Shown: positions 51,232 through 61,602, counted from the first letter of the stretch. The stretch is 64,000 bases of DNA from Sphingobacterium sp. HMA12 (GCF_002933815.1 NZ_BEYR01000006.1:1-64000); one strand, 5' to 3'. Notes: generated by a model not told the origin, from the letters alone. Numbers and translations: made by a program.

Positions 51232-53166
51232 ATGTTAGATTCAAAAGTACCAGCGGGCCCATTAGCCCAAAAGTGGTCAAATCATAAATTTAATCTTAAG
51301 TTGGTTAACCCTGCTAACAAACGTAAATTTACCGTTATCGTTGTTGGTACAGGTCTTGCTGGTGCATCTGCAGCAGCATCGTTAGCTGAGTTAGGATACA
51401 ATGTAATTACCTTCTGTTACCAAGATTCACCTCGTCGTGCGCACTCAATTGCGGCACAAGGTGGTATTAATGCGGCAAAGAGCTACCAAAATGATGGTGA
51501 CTCTGTGTTCCGTTTATTTTACGATACAATCAAAGGTGGTGACTACCGTTCACGTGAAGCAAACGTTTACCGTTTGGCCGAAGTATCTGTAAACATCATC
51601 GACCAATGTGTTGCGCAAGGTGTTCCTTTTGCACGTGAATATGGAGGTTTATTAGATAACCGTTCCTTCGGTGGTGCTCAGGTAAGCCGTACGTTCTATG
51701 CGCGTGGTCAAACTGGACAACAATTGTTGTTAGGTGCGTATTCAGCATTGAACCGTCAAATCAAAAAAGGAAAAGTAAAATCATATACCCGTCACGAGAT
51801 GTTGGATCTGGTCATGATCGATGGTCATGCCAAAGGTATCGTAACTCGTGACTTGGTATCAGGTAAAGTTGAAACACATGCAGCACATGCTGTATTGATG
51901 TGTACTGGTGGTTACGGTAACGTATTCTTCTTGTCTACAAATGCAATGGGATGTAACGTTACAGCAGCTTGGAGAGCACACAAACGTGGTGCTTACTTCG
52001 CTAACCCTTGTTATACACAGATTCACCCAACTTGTATTCCTGTAACTGGAGATCACCAGTCTAAATTGACGTTGATGTCAGAGTCATTACGTAACGATGG
52101 TCGTGTATGGGTTCCTAAGACGCAAGAAATGGCTGAAAGATTACGTAAAGGTGAAATCAAAGCTAACGACATCAAGGAAGATGACAGAGATTACTTCTTG
52201 GAACGTAAATACCCTTCATTCGGTAACTTAGTACCCCGTGACGTAGCATCACGTAATGCAAAAGAAGCTGTTGATGATGGTCGTGGTGTTGGTAAAACTG
52301 GTTTTGCCGTATTCTTGGATTTCAAAGAAGCTATCGGCCGTCTAGGCGAAGATGCTGTACGTGCTAAATACGGTAACTTATTTGACATGTACTACCAAAT
52401 CACTGACGAGAACCCTTACAAACAACCAATGCGTATATACCCTGCTGTTCACTATACAATGGGTGGTGTATGGGTCGACTACAACTTGATGACTACAATC
52501 CCAGGTTTGTATGCTCTAGGTGAGTGTAACTTCTCTGACCACGGTGCAAACCGCTTAGGTGCTTCGGCATTGATGCAAGGTCTTGCTGATGGTTATTTCG
52601 TGATCCCTTACACTGTGGGTGATTACTTAGCTAAACTAGGTTCTTTCGCACCAGTAGATCACAATCATCCTGCATTCGAATCTACTCGTAAAGAAGTTGA
52701 AGAGAAAATCAACAAATTGCTATCCCTAAACGGTACTCAAACTGTTGATGATATCCACAAAAAATTAGGTCTCATTATGTGGGAATACTGTGGTATGGCA
52801 CGTACTGCTGAAGGATTACAGAAAGCACAAGGTTTGATCCAAGAGTTGAAAAAAGAATTCTGGACTAACGTTAGAGTTCTTGGAGAGAACGAAGAGCTAA
52901 ATCTTTCTTTAGAGAAAGCTGGCCGTGTAGCTGACTTCTTGGAATTAGGTGAATTAATGGTTGTTGATGCATTGCAACGCGCTGAGTCTTGTGGTGGTCA
53001 CTTCCGTCTAGAGAGCCAAACTGAAGAAGGTGAAGCAAAACGTAATGACGAAGAATTTGCTTATGTATCTGCATGGGAGTACAAAGGAGACAATGTACCT
53101 GAGGAATTACATAAGGAAGACTTGGTATTCGAGAACGTTCAGTTAACACAAAGAAGTTATAAATAA
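51232..53166 (+). CDS. sdhA: succinate dehydrogenase flavoprotein subunit
   Basis: Catalytic subunit, 644 residues. The FAD dinucleotide motif is VVGTGLAGASAAASLAELG; the covalent-FAD histidine region is RRAHSIAAQGGINAAKSY. Substrate and active-site blocks are HPTCIPVTGDHQSKL, AVHYTMGGVWVD and ECNFSDHGANRLGASALMQGLADG. It oxidises succinate to fumarate, or the reverse under anaerobic growth. It is 57 bases after sdhC and 14 bases before sdhB. The codon use is noticeably more uniform than in neighbours, as expected of a highly expressed gene. Confidence 0.96.
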   Translation: MLDSKVPAGPLAQKWSNHKFNLKLVNPANKRKFTVIVVGTGLAGASAAASLAELGYNVITFCYQDSPRRAHSIAAQGGINAAKSYQNDGDSVFRLFYDTIKGGDYRSREANVYRLAEVSVNIIDQCVAQGVPFAREYGGLLDNRSFGGAQVSRTFYARGQTGQQLLLGAYSALNRQIKKGKVKSYTRHEMLDLVMIDGHAKGIVTRDLVSGKVETHAAHAVLMCTGGYGNVFFLSTNAMGCNVTAAWRAHKRGAYFANPCYTQIHPTCIPVTGDHQSKLTLMSESLRNDGRVWVPKTQEMAERLRKGEIKANDIKEDDRDYFLERKYPSFGNLVPRDVASRNAKEAVDDGRGVGKTGFAVFLDFKEAIGRLGEDAVRAKYGNLFDMYYQITDENPYKQPMRIYPAVHYTMGGVWVDYNLMTTIPGLYALGECNFSDHGANRLGASALMQGLADGYFVIPYTVGDYLAKLGSFAPVDHNHPAFESTRKEVEEKINKLLSLNGTQTVDDIHKKLGLIMWEYCGMARTAEGLQKAQGLIQELKKEFWTNVRVLGENEELNLSLEKAGRVADFLELGELMVVDALQRAESCGGHFRLESQTEEGEAKRNDEEFAYVSAWEYKGDNVPEELHKEDLVFENVQLTQRSYK

Positions 53167-53180
53167 GAAGGAAAATTATC

Positions 53181-53954
53181 ATGGCACAACATATGAATTT
53201 AACGCTGAAAGTTTGGCGTCAAAAAAATGATAAAGATAAAGGTCAATTTGTAACTTATCAGGCAAACGACATCGCTGATGATATGTCTTTCTTAGAGATG
53301 CTTGATATTGTGAATGAGGAATTGACCCGTAAAGGTGAAGACCCTGTATATTTCGACCACGACTGTCGTGAAGGTATCTGCGGGATGTGTTCATTAGTAA
53401 TCAATGGTCGCCCTCATGGTCCTAAAGAAGGTACGACAACATGTCAATTGCACATGCGTAGCTTCCATGACGGACAAACGATCGTAATCGAACCTTGGAG
53501 AGCTGCTGCGTTTCCAGTATTGAAAGATCTTGCTGTTGACCGTACTGCTTTTGATCGCATTCAACAAGCAGGTGGATATGTGAACATCAACACAGGTGGT
53601 GTTCCTGACGCCAACGTAATTCCTATTCCGAAACGTATTGCAGACGAAGCTTTTGAATCTGCTACTTGTATCGGTTGTGGTGCTTGTGTTGCAGCTTGTA
53701 AAAATGCCTCTGCAATGTTATTCGTATCGGCTAAAGTATCCCAATTTGCATTATTGCCTCAGGGTCAAACTGAGCGTTACGAACGTGCGCAAGCAATGGT
53801 TGATCAAATGGATGCTGAAGGATTCGGTAACTGTACCAACACTGGTGCTTGTGAAGCCGAATGTCCAGTAGGTATTAAATTAACGAATATAGCTCGTTTA
53901 AATCGTGAGTACTTGACTGCTAAAATTTTCAAACAGGAAGAACCACACGCATAA
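53181..53954 (+). CDS. sdhB: succinate dehydrogenase iron-sulfur subunit
   Basis: A 257-residue electron-transfer subunit with three clusters: [2Fe-2S] in HDCREGICGMCSL plus a later Cys in TTCQLHMR, and [4Fe-4S] and [3Fe-4S] ligands in CIGCGACVAACKNAS and CTNTGACEAECPVGI. It passes electrons from the flavin to the b haems of SdhC. It closes the sdhCAB operon. Confidence 0.96.
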   Translation: MAQHMNLTLKVWRQKNDKDKGQFVTYQANDIADDMSFLEMLDIVNEELTRKGEDPVYFDHDCREGICGMCSLVINGRPHGPKEGTTTCQLHMRSFHDGQTIVIEPWRAAAFPVLKDLAVDRTAFDRIQQAGGYVNINTGGVPDANVIPIPKRIADEAFESATCIGCGACVAACKNASAMLFVSAKVSQFALLPQGQTERYERAQAMVDQMDAEGFGNCTNTGACEAECPVGIKLTNIARLNREYLTAKIFKQEEPHA

Positions 53955-53977
53955 GCATTTTTAGAATAAAATAATAT

Positions 53978-54014
53978 AAAAGTCCTTGTCCTAAGAAAGC
54001 AAGGACTTTTTTTT
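53978..54014 (+). terminator. sdhCAB terminator
   Basis: AAAAGTCCTTG pairs with CAAGGACTTTT (11 bp), followed by a run of T. Confidence 0.83.
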
Positions 54015-54033
54015 ATATTTACAATAATGTAAA

Positions 54034-57000
54034 TTGACTAACGTGAATTCTGGTATAAAAATTCGTTTACTTCTACTGATCTTAACACTATGCTTTATAG
54101 GAACAGCTATCACCATCAAAGAATCTGTTACAAATAAGGAAATACTCGACATTGATACCAAATCACTCAATGATTATGTCTCCGAACAGGAAAAAAAGGT
54201 AGACCGTATTTTTAAGGATTCCTTATTACTCAAAACATTTAAGAATTACGATCAATATCCCATAGCGGTCTATCAAGCTTTCGAAAGGTATAAAAATGAT
54301 CAACAGGTTTATCTTTTCCTCTTTAAGGATCATCAACCCAAGATGTGGAGCACAAATTTATTTGTTCCCATCACCGATCAGGGCTTCTTAGAAAAATCCA
54401 ATTTCGTACAGGATGACAATCGGTCCTACGTCGTTCGTAAAAAAACAATCGGAAATATAAGCATACTTGCCTATATCCTTGTTAAGCCTTATACCAACAA
54501 CAACAACCCCTATTTAAACTCTTCGCTGCGCAGAAACTTTTTTGATACGCGAAACATCGACATTGCTTCTTATACGGATACTGTAGCCATCAAAAATATC
54601 TACAGCAATGAGGGCTCCTATCTATTTTCAGTGAAGCTTAAAGATGGCGAGCATGAAAATATCTATACCATCTTACAGTTCTTTTGCTGGTTACTGGCAT
54701 GGATTGCGCTATTGATTTTCTTTAACAGCCTTAGCCTGCACTTGGCAAAGACTAAAAGGGCCTGGTGGGCAATAGTGCTATTGGCTGGCATATTTGTCCT
54801 GGTCAAATTTGCAGACCTGAAATGGAATCTGCTCTCCGAAAATGCTACCTTTGCTATATTTGACTCCCGAAACTATGCCTATAATAGGTTCTTCCCCAAT
54901 ATTTGGTCGGTATTATCCACTACAATATTGATCCTATGGTGGATGCTATTTATCTATTCCATTCGGAAAGAACTCAATTTTGATAAAATCAAAAACATCC
55001 GGCTCTTCAAACTACCTATCGCCATTGGCTTTATACTGAGTATTTATCTCGCCTTTGCACTTTTATATGATATTGCAGGAACATTGATCACCCATTCAAA
55101 TAATATCTATTTTGATTTCACCAAACTTGTTGACCTGCATTTCCTGAGTTGGGTAGACCTCGGTATTGTCGGAATGGGGATACTAGCATTAAGTATTTAC
55201 ATAGACCTGGTATTGTTCTTTCTTAAAAAGTTAGAACTAAAACCTACCCAGTTGTTAAATATCCAATTGGCCAGTGTTATTTTCGTTATTCTCATTATCT
55301 CCATTTACATTGAGAAGAATAGCTTGGTCAATCTGCTTTTAGCCCTGATTATCCTAATCAAATCTTTCGGCGAAAAATATTTTGACAGGCACGTGCTGAC
55401 CAATTATATTGCCGTTCTGATCCTTTGGGCGATCATAAGTACAATTACGCATGCACGCTTCTATCAGGAGCGGGATCTTATCGATATGAAGATATTATTG
55501 AGTAATCTGCAATCAGAAGATGACGTCAATGCCGTTTCATTATTTTCAGATATCGAGAGCGGAATCGCCAATGATAAAGAATTAAAACATTTGTTCAACA
55601 TCAGCTTACCCAATACAAATACGGAGGGAATCAATGATTTTATCAAGAAAAAATACTTTAGCGGGTATCTTTCAAAATATGAATTTAAGACATATTACTA
55701 TGATCAAAATAATATTCCATTAAATCCGAACAGTCAAAATAAGATTAATGAATATCGAGAGAAAGTAATCAATAAATCGATTAAGGTTACTCAAAATTTC
55801 TACCGGGCCAGTGCTGAACTTGGAACCCACGAATACTTTTCAATTATTCCTGTAACAATCGATAAGAATAGGATTGTTAACGTGATCATTAATCTATCCA
55901 ATAAGGATTTCAGTTATACGGTGCCTTATCCTGAGATACTCACAGATATGCGGATAAATAATTCGCAATATTATAATAAAGGAGAATATTCTATCGCCTT
56001 GTATAAAGGAGGTTCACTTGTCACACAATTTGGCAAGTACACCTATGAAAATAACCTTCGCGGTTTAAAAGGGACACCGGGAGAATATATTGAGGTACTG
56101 GATCGGGATGCCTATCTTCACATGGCCTATGTTGCCAATACCTTTTCAACTTATGTCATTAGCAAACAGAAACCATCCTTTTGGGATTATGTCGCGACAT
56201 CCTCCTTCCTGTTTTTGGTGTTTTTCATGATTTTCATGTTTTTTCATTATGCAACTTCCTTTTATATCTTTCTGAAGAATACAAAATTGACGTTCCGCAA
56301 CTTGAAATATCAATTCTATAAAATCATCAATAAAATACAGTATTCTACGCGCATCCAGACCTCGATTATTTCCTCGGTTATCTTGGCCATTCTGATATCG
56401 GCCGTGATCTCGTATATCAGTATCAATAAACAGCTCTACAACAACAATAGAAACAGTAAAGAGCGTTTCATTATCGAACTGGGCAAACGGATGGAAAATA
56501 TGTTGCCCAATACGGACGAAGTGTCCAATGAAAATCAGCTCATTAGTATTCTAAAGACTTTATCTGAGACCATATCCAAGGATTTCAACCTGTACTCAAA
56601 ATCAGGCCGTTTATTGTACAGTTCTCAACGTCGAATTTATGACTTGGAACTCTTCTCCACATTCATCAATCCGGCAGCGCTCAAAAACCTCTCGTTACTT
56701 AAAAAATCAGAGACAATTGAAGATGAGCGAATCGGAACCTTTCAATTTGAAACAAGTTATGCCACAATAAGGGATAAAGACTACAGTACTGTCGCCTATA
56801 TAGGCATTCCGAATTTCTCCCTTCAAAAGGAAGAGAATACCAATAAAAATTTACTACTTAATACGATCGTCAATATTTATTCGCTCATTATCATTGGCTT
56901 CGGTTTCTATGCCACTTTTGTAGCCAACAGTGTGACCAATCCGCTCAGCATTATCAGTAGAAAGATCTCCCAGCTTCGATTAGGACAACCCAACGAACCT

Positions 57001-57789
57001 TTATTCTGGCAACGAAACGATGAAATAGGTACATTGATCAAAGAGTATAACCTTATGATCATAAAACTGGAGGACTATGCCAATAAGATCAAGGATACCG
57101 AACGTGAATCAACCTGGCGTGAGATGGCGCAGCAGATTGCCCATGAAATTAAAAATCCGCTGACGCCAATGAAATTAGGCATACAACAACTTCGACGATC
57201 GTATAAAGACGATGATCCGAAGTTTCCGGATCGTTTCAATAAGTTCTCAACCTCATTTATTGAGCAGATCGATGCCTTGACACAGATTGCTTCAGAGTTT
57301 TCCCACTTTGCGAAATTCCCAACAACCGTGATGGAGAATATCAATATCGTTGAAAAAATTGCGAAATCCATATCACTCTATAATAATACACCAAATGTTA
57401 ATATCCGATTAATAAATAATGCCGATCAGAAAACACTGATTGTTAAAGCCGATGGCAACGAGCTCCTACGGACATTCAATAATTTGATAAAGAATGCCAT
57501 TGAGGGCGGATATGGACGAAAAAACATGAAGATAGAAATATCCATCGAACGATACTCGGACAAGTTTGTAAAGATAGATGTCAAGGACAATGGTTATGGA
57601 ATACCCGAAGGAATGAAAGATCAAATATTCCAGATCAACTTCACGACAAAAAGTTCGGGAAATGGTTTAGGTTTAGTACTTGTGAAGAAAACCATAGAAG
57701 CTAGTAACGGACAGATCTATTTTGAAACCACGGAGGGAGAGGGAACCACTTTTCATATCCTACTTCCCCTACAGCAAATAGAATCTTAA
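54034..57789 (+). CDS. very large membrane sensor histidine kinase
   Basis: A 1251-residue kinase. A first helix (~8-25) and a periplasmic region (~30-215) are followed by a bundle of about seven helices (~220-475), a second extracytoplasmic region (~480-735), helices at ~740-762, ~787-807 and ~945-970, HAMP (~970-1020), the phospho-acceptor His1037 in MAQQIAHEIKNPLTP, and an HATPase domain with NNLIKNAIEG, DNGYGIPEG and GNGLGLVLVKK. The end resembles NtrY-type kinases. No response regulator is next to it. The start is a TTG at 54034; a GTG three codons later is equally possible. Confidence 0.83.
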   Translation: MTNVNSGIKIRLLLLILTLCFIGTAITIKESVTNKEILDIDTKSLNDYVSEQEKKVDRIFKDSLLLKTFKNYDQYPIAVYQAFERYKNDQQVYLFLFKDHQPKMWSTNLFVPITDQGFLEKSNFVQDDNRSYVVRKKTIGNISILAYILVKPYTNNNNPYLNSSLRRNFFDTRNIDIASYTDTVAIKNIYSNEGSYLFSVKLKDGEHENIYTILQFFCWLLAWIALLIFFNSLSLHLAKTKRAWWAIVLLAGIFVLVKFADLKWNLLSENATFAIFDSRNYAYNRFFPNIWSVLSTTILILWWMLFIYSIRKELNFDKIKNIRLFKLPIAIGFILSIYLAFALLYDIAGTLITHSNNIYFDFTKLVDLHFLSWVDLGIVGMGILALSIYIDLVLFFLKKLELKPTQLLNIQLASVIFVILIISIYIEKNSLVNLLLALIILIKSFGEKYFDRHVLTNYIAVLILWAIISTITHARFYQERDLIDMKILLSNLQSEDDVNAVSLFSDIESGIANDKELKHLFNISLPNTNTEGINDFIKKKYFSGYLSKYEFKTYYYDQNNIPLNPNSQNKINEYREKVINKSIKVTQNFYRASAELGTHEYFSIIPVTIDKNRIVNVIINLSNKDFSYTVPYPEILTDMRINNSQYYNKGEYSIALYKGGSLVTQFGKYTYENNLRGLKGTPGEYIEVLDRDAYLHMAYVANTFSTYVISKQKPSFWDYVATSSFLFLVFFMIFMFFHYATSFYIFLKNTKLTFRNLKYQFYKIINKIQYSTRIQTSIISSVILAILISAVISYISINKQLYNNNRNSKERFIIELGKRMENMLPNTDEVSNENQLISILKTLSETISKDFNLYSKSGRLLYSSQRRIYDLELFSTFINPAALKNLSLLKKSETIEDERIGTFQFETSYATIRDKDYSTVAYIGIPNFSLQKEENTNKNLLLNTIVNIYSLIIIGFGFYATFVANSVTNPLSIISRKISQLRLGQPNEPLFWQRNDEIGTLIKEYNLMIIKLEDYANKIKDTERESTWREMAQQIAHEIKNPLTPMKLGIQQLRRSYKDDDPKFPDRFNKFSTSFIEQIDALTQIASEFSHFAKFPTTVMENINIVEKIAKSISLYNNTPNVNIRLINNADQKTLIVKADGNELLRTFNNLIKNAIEGGYGRKNMKIEISIERYSDKFVKIDVKDNGYGIPEGMKDQIFQINFTTKSSGNGLGLVLVKKTIEASNGQIYFETTEGEGTTFHILLPLQQIES

Positions 57790-58127
57790 TTAAAATGGTG
57801 TGGGAATGAACTTATCTCATCAAGAGCTCCTTATTTTTTAAACAAAAGAAAGCTGTCTGTGAACATATAGAAAGCTATACCAATTTCAATGGCTTTTGTA
57901 TGCGGAAGCTTAGTAAAGTAGATATTGAATTGGCTGATGTGCAATTGTTCTCCATCTTAGGGCATAGGCAAACAGGATCATCACATAATACCATTTCGCA
58001 ACTTCCTTGCCCCTTTTAGGCTAAATAATATCTTCATGTAAGTCTAATCTTAAAGAATTTCATTTGTGCCGTAAAAGTAAATGGCAAAAAGATCTTAAAA
58101 CCAAAAGGGATAAATTAAACAGCCTGC
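57790..58127. other. intergenic stretch with a startless open frame
   Basis: Between the kinase and a terminator there is no convincing gene. Frame 57810-58019 (+) stays open for 69 codons and contains MRKLSKVDIELADVQLFSIL, but its only ATG is central. It may be a decayed gene end; no family is recognised. Confidence 0.4.
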
Positions 58128-58172
58128 AAAAGATAGAACGGGCATCCCTATGGGACGCCCGTTCTATCTTTT
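58128..58172. terminator. strong bidirectional intrinsic terminator
   Basis: AAAAGATAGAACGGGC pairs with GCCCGTTCTATCTTTT, 16 bp; the loop itself contains TCCC/GGGA. It lies just beyond the stop of the coiled-coil protein gene. Confidence 0.88.
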
Positions 58173-58191
58173 TTATTATAATACTGCTTTA

Positions 58192-59118
58192 TTAACGCAA
58201 TACCACCGTGGATCTGCCCATGATGGCATTATCTTCGTAAAGTAATACCGTATATGCTCCTTTGGTAAAACCATTCTCAGCAGCCCAATACACAATATAA
58301 TCCTCCCCTTTATTCGTAAACAAAATATTATGCTTAAAGGTATATTGCAATTTTTCACCATGAACAAAGAAAATATTATCTCCCTGAACAACTAGATTAC
58401 CTTGCGGATCGATGATTCTTACATAGATGTCACGCTCGCCATTCTTTGCCAGCGCGTTATCGGCAACAGTAAAATTGATTTTCAGCTTATCCACACGCTT
58501 TGCCCGTTCTTCAACAGACTCCTTACCATTTTTTTTGACCTCAAGTCCATTAATGCTGATACTTGAAACCTTTAAAGCAGATGCTGTTGTCACTTTTTCT
58601 TTCAATTCAGAATTAGTCGTTGTCAAAGAAGTGATTTGTTTATTTTTCTCGACAACAGATTCATTCAAATTTGAATTCTGCTTTGATAAAATTTGATTTT
58701 CCTGAATCAATCGTTGAACATCAACACGATAGTTGTCAACTTGCTTCTTTAACAGATTGATTTTACGTTGTGCGTCGTCAATATCTTTAGGAGTAATGCT
58801 CTTATTCTCAAGCTTTTTTCGTAGCTCAGCAATTTCTGTTCGTGAATCATCCTTTTGCACCGTCATCTCAGGAGTCAATTGAACATTTTCAACGTCAATC
58901 TTATCCAACTCGGCTTCTATCCGATCGATCTGTACCTGAAGGTTTTCTTTTTCTACGGTTAAGGCATAGACTTTCTCTCCGTTCGTCTTAAACTTAACAT
59001 AAAAATATATATTCGTTGCTAGTAACGCTGCTATCGCAATGATGAAGAAATATACTTTAGAAGAATCTCTCTTCTTTTCGTCTTCCTTCTTATTCGAAAC
59101 AACCTCTGAATTCATCAT
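58192..59118 (-). CDS. membrane-anchored coiled-coil protein
   Basis: A 308-residue protein with a short charged N-terminus, one membrane helix (~22-42, VYFFIIAIAALLATNIYFYV), a coiled coil (~55-180, runs of KENLQVQIDRIEAELDKI and RKINLLKKQVDNY) and a C-terminal beta domain (~190-308: SSISINGLEVKK, DIYVRIIDPQGNLVVQG, GAYTVLLYEDNAIMGRSTVVL). The layout is common in Bacteroidota envelope proteins of unknown role. The second ATG (59115) is an equal start. It lies beyond gmd, in line. Confidence 0.7.
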   Translation of the reverse strand: MMNSEVVSNKKEDEKKRDSSKVYFFIIAIAALLATNIYFYVKFKTNGEKVYALTVEKENLQVQIDRIEAELDKIDVENVQLTPEMTVQKDDSRTEIAELRKKLENKSITPKDIDDAQRKINLLKKQVDNYRVDVQRLIQENQILSKQNSNLNESVVEKNKQITSLTTTNSELKEKVTTASALKVSSISINGLEVKKNGKESVEERAKRVDKLKINFTVADNALAKNGERDIYVRIIDPQGNLVVQGDNIFFVHGEKLQYTFKHNILFTNKGEDYIVYWAAENGFTKGAYTVLLYEDNAIMGRSTVVLR

Positions 59119-59217
59119 AATACACTGTCATATTCATCGTATGAATTCATTGATTCATACCAATAAATGTTTAAACAAAAATTATTCCAGTTTTATTTTT
59201 CCCTTATCAATTATGAA

Positions 59218-60369
59218 TTATTCAAAATAGTTCAGTGTCTGAAAACCACCTTGTTTCAAATATTCCTCCTTTCGCATCAGATGCAGATCTGATTGTACCA
59301 TATCTGTTACGAGCATCTGGAGGTTATATTTAGGTTTCCAGCCTAGTTTGGTATTCGCTTTGGTAGGATCTCCAATAAGTAAATCAACTTCTGTTGGCCG
59401 GTAATAAGCCGGGTCTACTTTAACGACTGTTTGCCCAAACTTAATCTGCGATTTATCAATATTCAATTCAGCCAAACGCTCCTCATCAACATCAATAATC
59501 ACCCCTTTTTCTTGCTCCCCTTTCCCGCTGAATTCAATTTCAATCCCAAGTTCGGCAAAAGCTAAACGGACGAAATCTCTGACCGTTGTGGTAACTCCGG
59601 TCGCAATAACAAAATCTTCAGGTTGTTCCTGCTGGAGAATCAACCACATCGCTTCAACATAATCTTTCGCATGTCCCCAATCCCGTTGAGCCGAAAGATT
59701 TCCCAGATAGAGCTTGTCCTGCAATCCTAACGCAATTTTTGCAACAGCGCGGGTTATTTTACGCGTTACAAATGTCTCGCCCCGAACAGGACTTTCATGA
59801 TTGAACAAAATACCGTTACATGCATACATGTTATAAGCTTCGCGGTAATTAACAGTAATCCAGTAGCCATACATTTTTGCTACAGCATAAGGGCTTCGTG
59901 GATAAAAAGGAGTGGTTTCACTTTGCGGTACCGCTTGCACCAGACCATATAGCTCAGAAGTTGAGGCCTGATAAATACGTGTCTTCTCAATCATTCCCAG
60001 TAATCTGACTGCTTCCAATATACGAAGTGTACCAATACCGTCGGCATTGGCAGTATATTCGGGGGTATCAAAACTTACTTTAACGTGGGATTGTGCCGCT
60101 AGATTATAAATCTCATCCGGTTGTGTCTCCTGAATAACGCGGATCAAATTGGTCGAATCAGTCAAATCACCAAAATGCAATGTAAAATTTCTATTGTCAA
60201 GATGGGGATCTTGATAAAGGTGATCAATACGATCTGTATTGAAAAGGGAACTCCGGCGTTTAAGGCCATGTACCCTATAACCTTTTTTCAATAGGAATTC
60301 TGCTAAATAGGCACCATCTTGACCTGTAATACCTGTTATCAATGCAGTTTTCGTGTTTTGTTCAGCCAT
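59218..60369 (-). CDS. gmd: GDP-mannose 4,6-dehydratase
   Basis: Converts GDP-mannose to GDP-4-keto-6-deoxymannose, the first step to GDP-fucose and related sugars for surface glycans. A 383-residue extended SDR from the ATG at 60369: NADP motif ALITGITGQDGAYLAEFLL, family block VHGLKRRSSLFNTDRIDHLY, catalytic residues in YQASTSELYGLV and PRSPYAVAKMYGYW, and NHESPVRGETFVTRKITRAVA. The partner fucose synthase (fcl) is not in the window. Confidence 0.95.
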   Translation of the reverse strand: MAEQNTKTALITGITGQDGAYLAEFLLKKGYRVHGLKRRSSLFNTDRIDHLYQDPHLDNRNFTLHFGDLTDSTNLIRVIQETQPDEIYNLAAQSHVKVSFDTPEYTANADGIGTLRILEAVRLLGMIEKTRIYQASTSELYGLVQAVPQSETTPFYPRSPYAVAKMYGYWITVNYREAYNMYACNGILFNHESPVRGETFVTRKITRAVAKIALGLQDKLYLGNLSAQRDWGHAKDYVEAMWLILQQEQPEDFVIATGVTTTVRDFVRLAFAELGIEIEFSGKGEQEKGVIIDVDEERLAELNIDKSQIKFGQTVVKVDPAYYRPTEVDLLIGDPTKANTKLGWKPKYNLQMLVTDMVQSDLHLMRKEEYLKQGGFQTLNYFE

Positions 60370-60510
60370 ATTTCTATCTATATTGAGCAATTCCTAACTT
60401 TGTCGCTGGGAATCATGCTATTTTTCATCCGATAAATCTGTTCAACTCCGCTCCCAATATGAATAAATCATGATGGTTTCGGAGTGTAAAAGTATTAAAT
60501 TTTCAACAAA

Positions 60511-60538
60511 AAAAGCCATAGGATTTCCTATAGCTTTT
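60511..60538 (-). terminator. terminator of the lipocalin-like lipoprotein gene
   Basis: Minus strand: AAAAGCTATAGG pairs with CCTATGGCTTTT with one mismatch, then a T-run. Confidence 0.65.
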
Positions 60539-60563
60539 CGTTATTCTATTTTTCTCGTTTATG

Positions 60564-61127
60564 TTAGTTTGCGCGGGAAAAATTAAACACCAAATATGCT
60601 TCACCATTGGCAACTGTCAACGGCATTTTCATGACTAATTTATTGCCATCAGAATAAGACAGATCCAAGCGGTAACCTGTAGTTACGTTTTTGGCTTTGT
60701 CCCCTGCATAGATCTTTTTAAATTGGAATTGTGGCTCACCTAAACCTTTTCCAGGATTATAGATAGACCAAAAGATCTCGCGTGACGCACCCGGAGCACA
60801 TAAAGTCCCTTGCGCGTTGAACGTGATTGATCCCTTTCCATTTCCAATAAAATTCCATGAACTACCAACAAAACACTCCGCTGGAGCTTCTTCAAAGACG
60901 CTTTTAATGGTAAACGTAGAAGGTAAATTTTCTCTATCGATTGAATTCAGTGTCCAAGTTCCTTTCACAGCAGATTTCCAATCTGAGGCACTAGGTCCCG
61001 AAGCCGCACTTGTATTGGAAGAACCATTACCAGGATTTCCAGATGATGTACCTTGCTTTTGTGCACCACAAGAGAATAAGGACACCGTAGCAAAAATAGT
61101 TGCTAATGATAAAACGAATCGATTCAT
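60564..61127 (-). CDS. lipocalin-like lipoprotein
   Basis: A 187-residue lipoprotein; the ATG at 61127 gives the signal MNRFVLSLATIFATVSLFSC with lipobox Cys20. A Gly/Ser/Asn-rich linker (~24-45) leads to a lipocalin-like beta-barrel: WKSAVKGTWTLNSIDR, FVGSSWNFIGNGKGSITF, REIFWSIYNPG, and the last strand EAYLVFNFSR. Such proteins are frequent in Bacteroidota and lack a defined function. The frame opens 26 codons further upstream, overlapping the divergent gene; this extension is rejected. Confidence 0.72.
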   Translation of the reverse strand: MNRFVLSLATIFATVSLFSCGAQKQGTSSGNPGNGSSNTSAASGPSASDWKSAVKGTWTLNSIDRENLPSTFTIKSVFEEAPAECFVGSSWNFIGNGKGSITFNAQGTLCAPGASREIFWSIYNPGKGLGEPQFQFKKIYAGDKAKNVTTGYRLDLSYSDGNKLVMKMPLTVANGEAYLVFNFSRAN

Positions 61128-61181
61128 ATGTCTAAATTTTAATTTCAAATTGTATTTTTGGAGTAAATTAATCCACAAATC

Positions 61182-61514
61182 ATGAAGATTACAGCCAAAA
61201 ATCATACCATAAGCAAAATAATTGCAAAAACTCTTTTGAGGTTATTCATTATTCTCCTGGCCTTCGCCACCTATCCTCTTTTTCTGGGGCAGGAAGCTAA
61301 GGCAAAATTAAGTCAAATCAGCCTCGCTTTCACAAATAAGGTTTCTTTCATCGCCCCTATCTTACTATTTTGCTTTATCGTCGGATTAATGATTGCTGTG
61401 CTAAAACACAAATATAATAGAATTGACCTAAATTGGCTATTTTCTCTTGCGACAATATTCGGCATTTTATATTTGATATTATTGTATTCAAGAATTTACC
61501 CAACTATCGCTTAG
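61182..61514 (+). CDS. three-helix membrane protein of unknown function
   Basis: A 110-residue protein with hydrophobic segments at ~18-36, ~52-72 and ~84-104 (LATIFGILYLILLYSRIYP). The N-terminus is basic. No family is recognised. It is divergent from the lipoprotein gene and 88 bases before the flippase-like gene. Confidence 0.55.
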   Translation: MKITAKNHTISKIIAKTLLRLFIILLAFATYPLFLGQEAKAKLSQISLAFTNKVSFIAPILLFCFIVGLMIAVLKHKYNRIDLNWLFSLATIFGILYLILLYSRIYPTIA

Positions 61515-61602
61515 GTGCAATTGCACAATTCGACAAAGTTCCTAACTTTGAATTTTCCAAAATCGCCAATATAGTTGATTAAGATTGGAAAAATAAACTT
61601 CT

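Noticed and set aside
57810..58019. 69-codon open frame after the sensor kinase
   Set aside because: It has no start codon near its beginning and no recognised domain; a tyrosine-recombinase tail was considered because of FSILGHR, but the rest does not fit.
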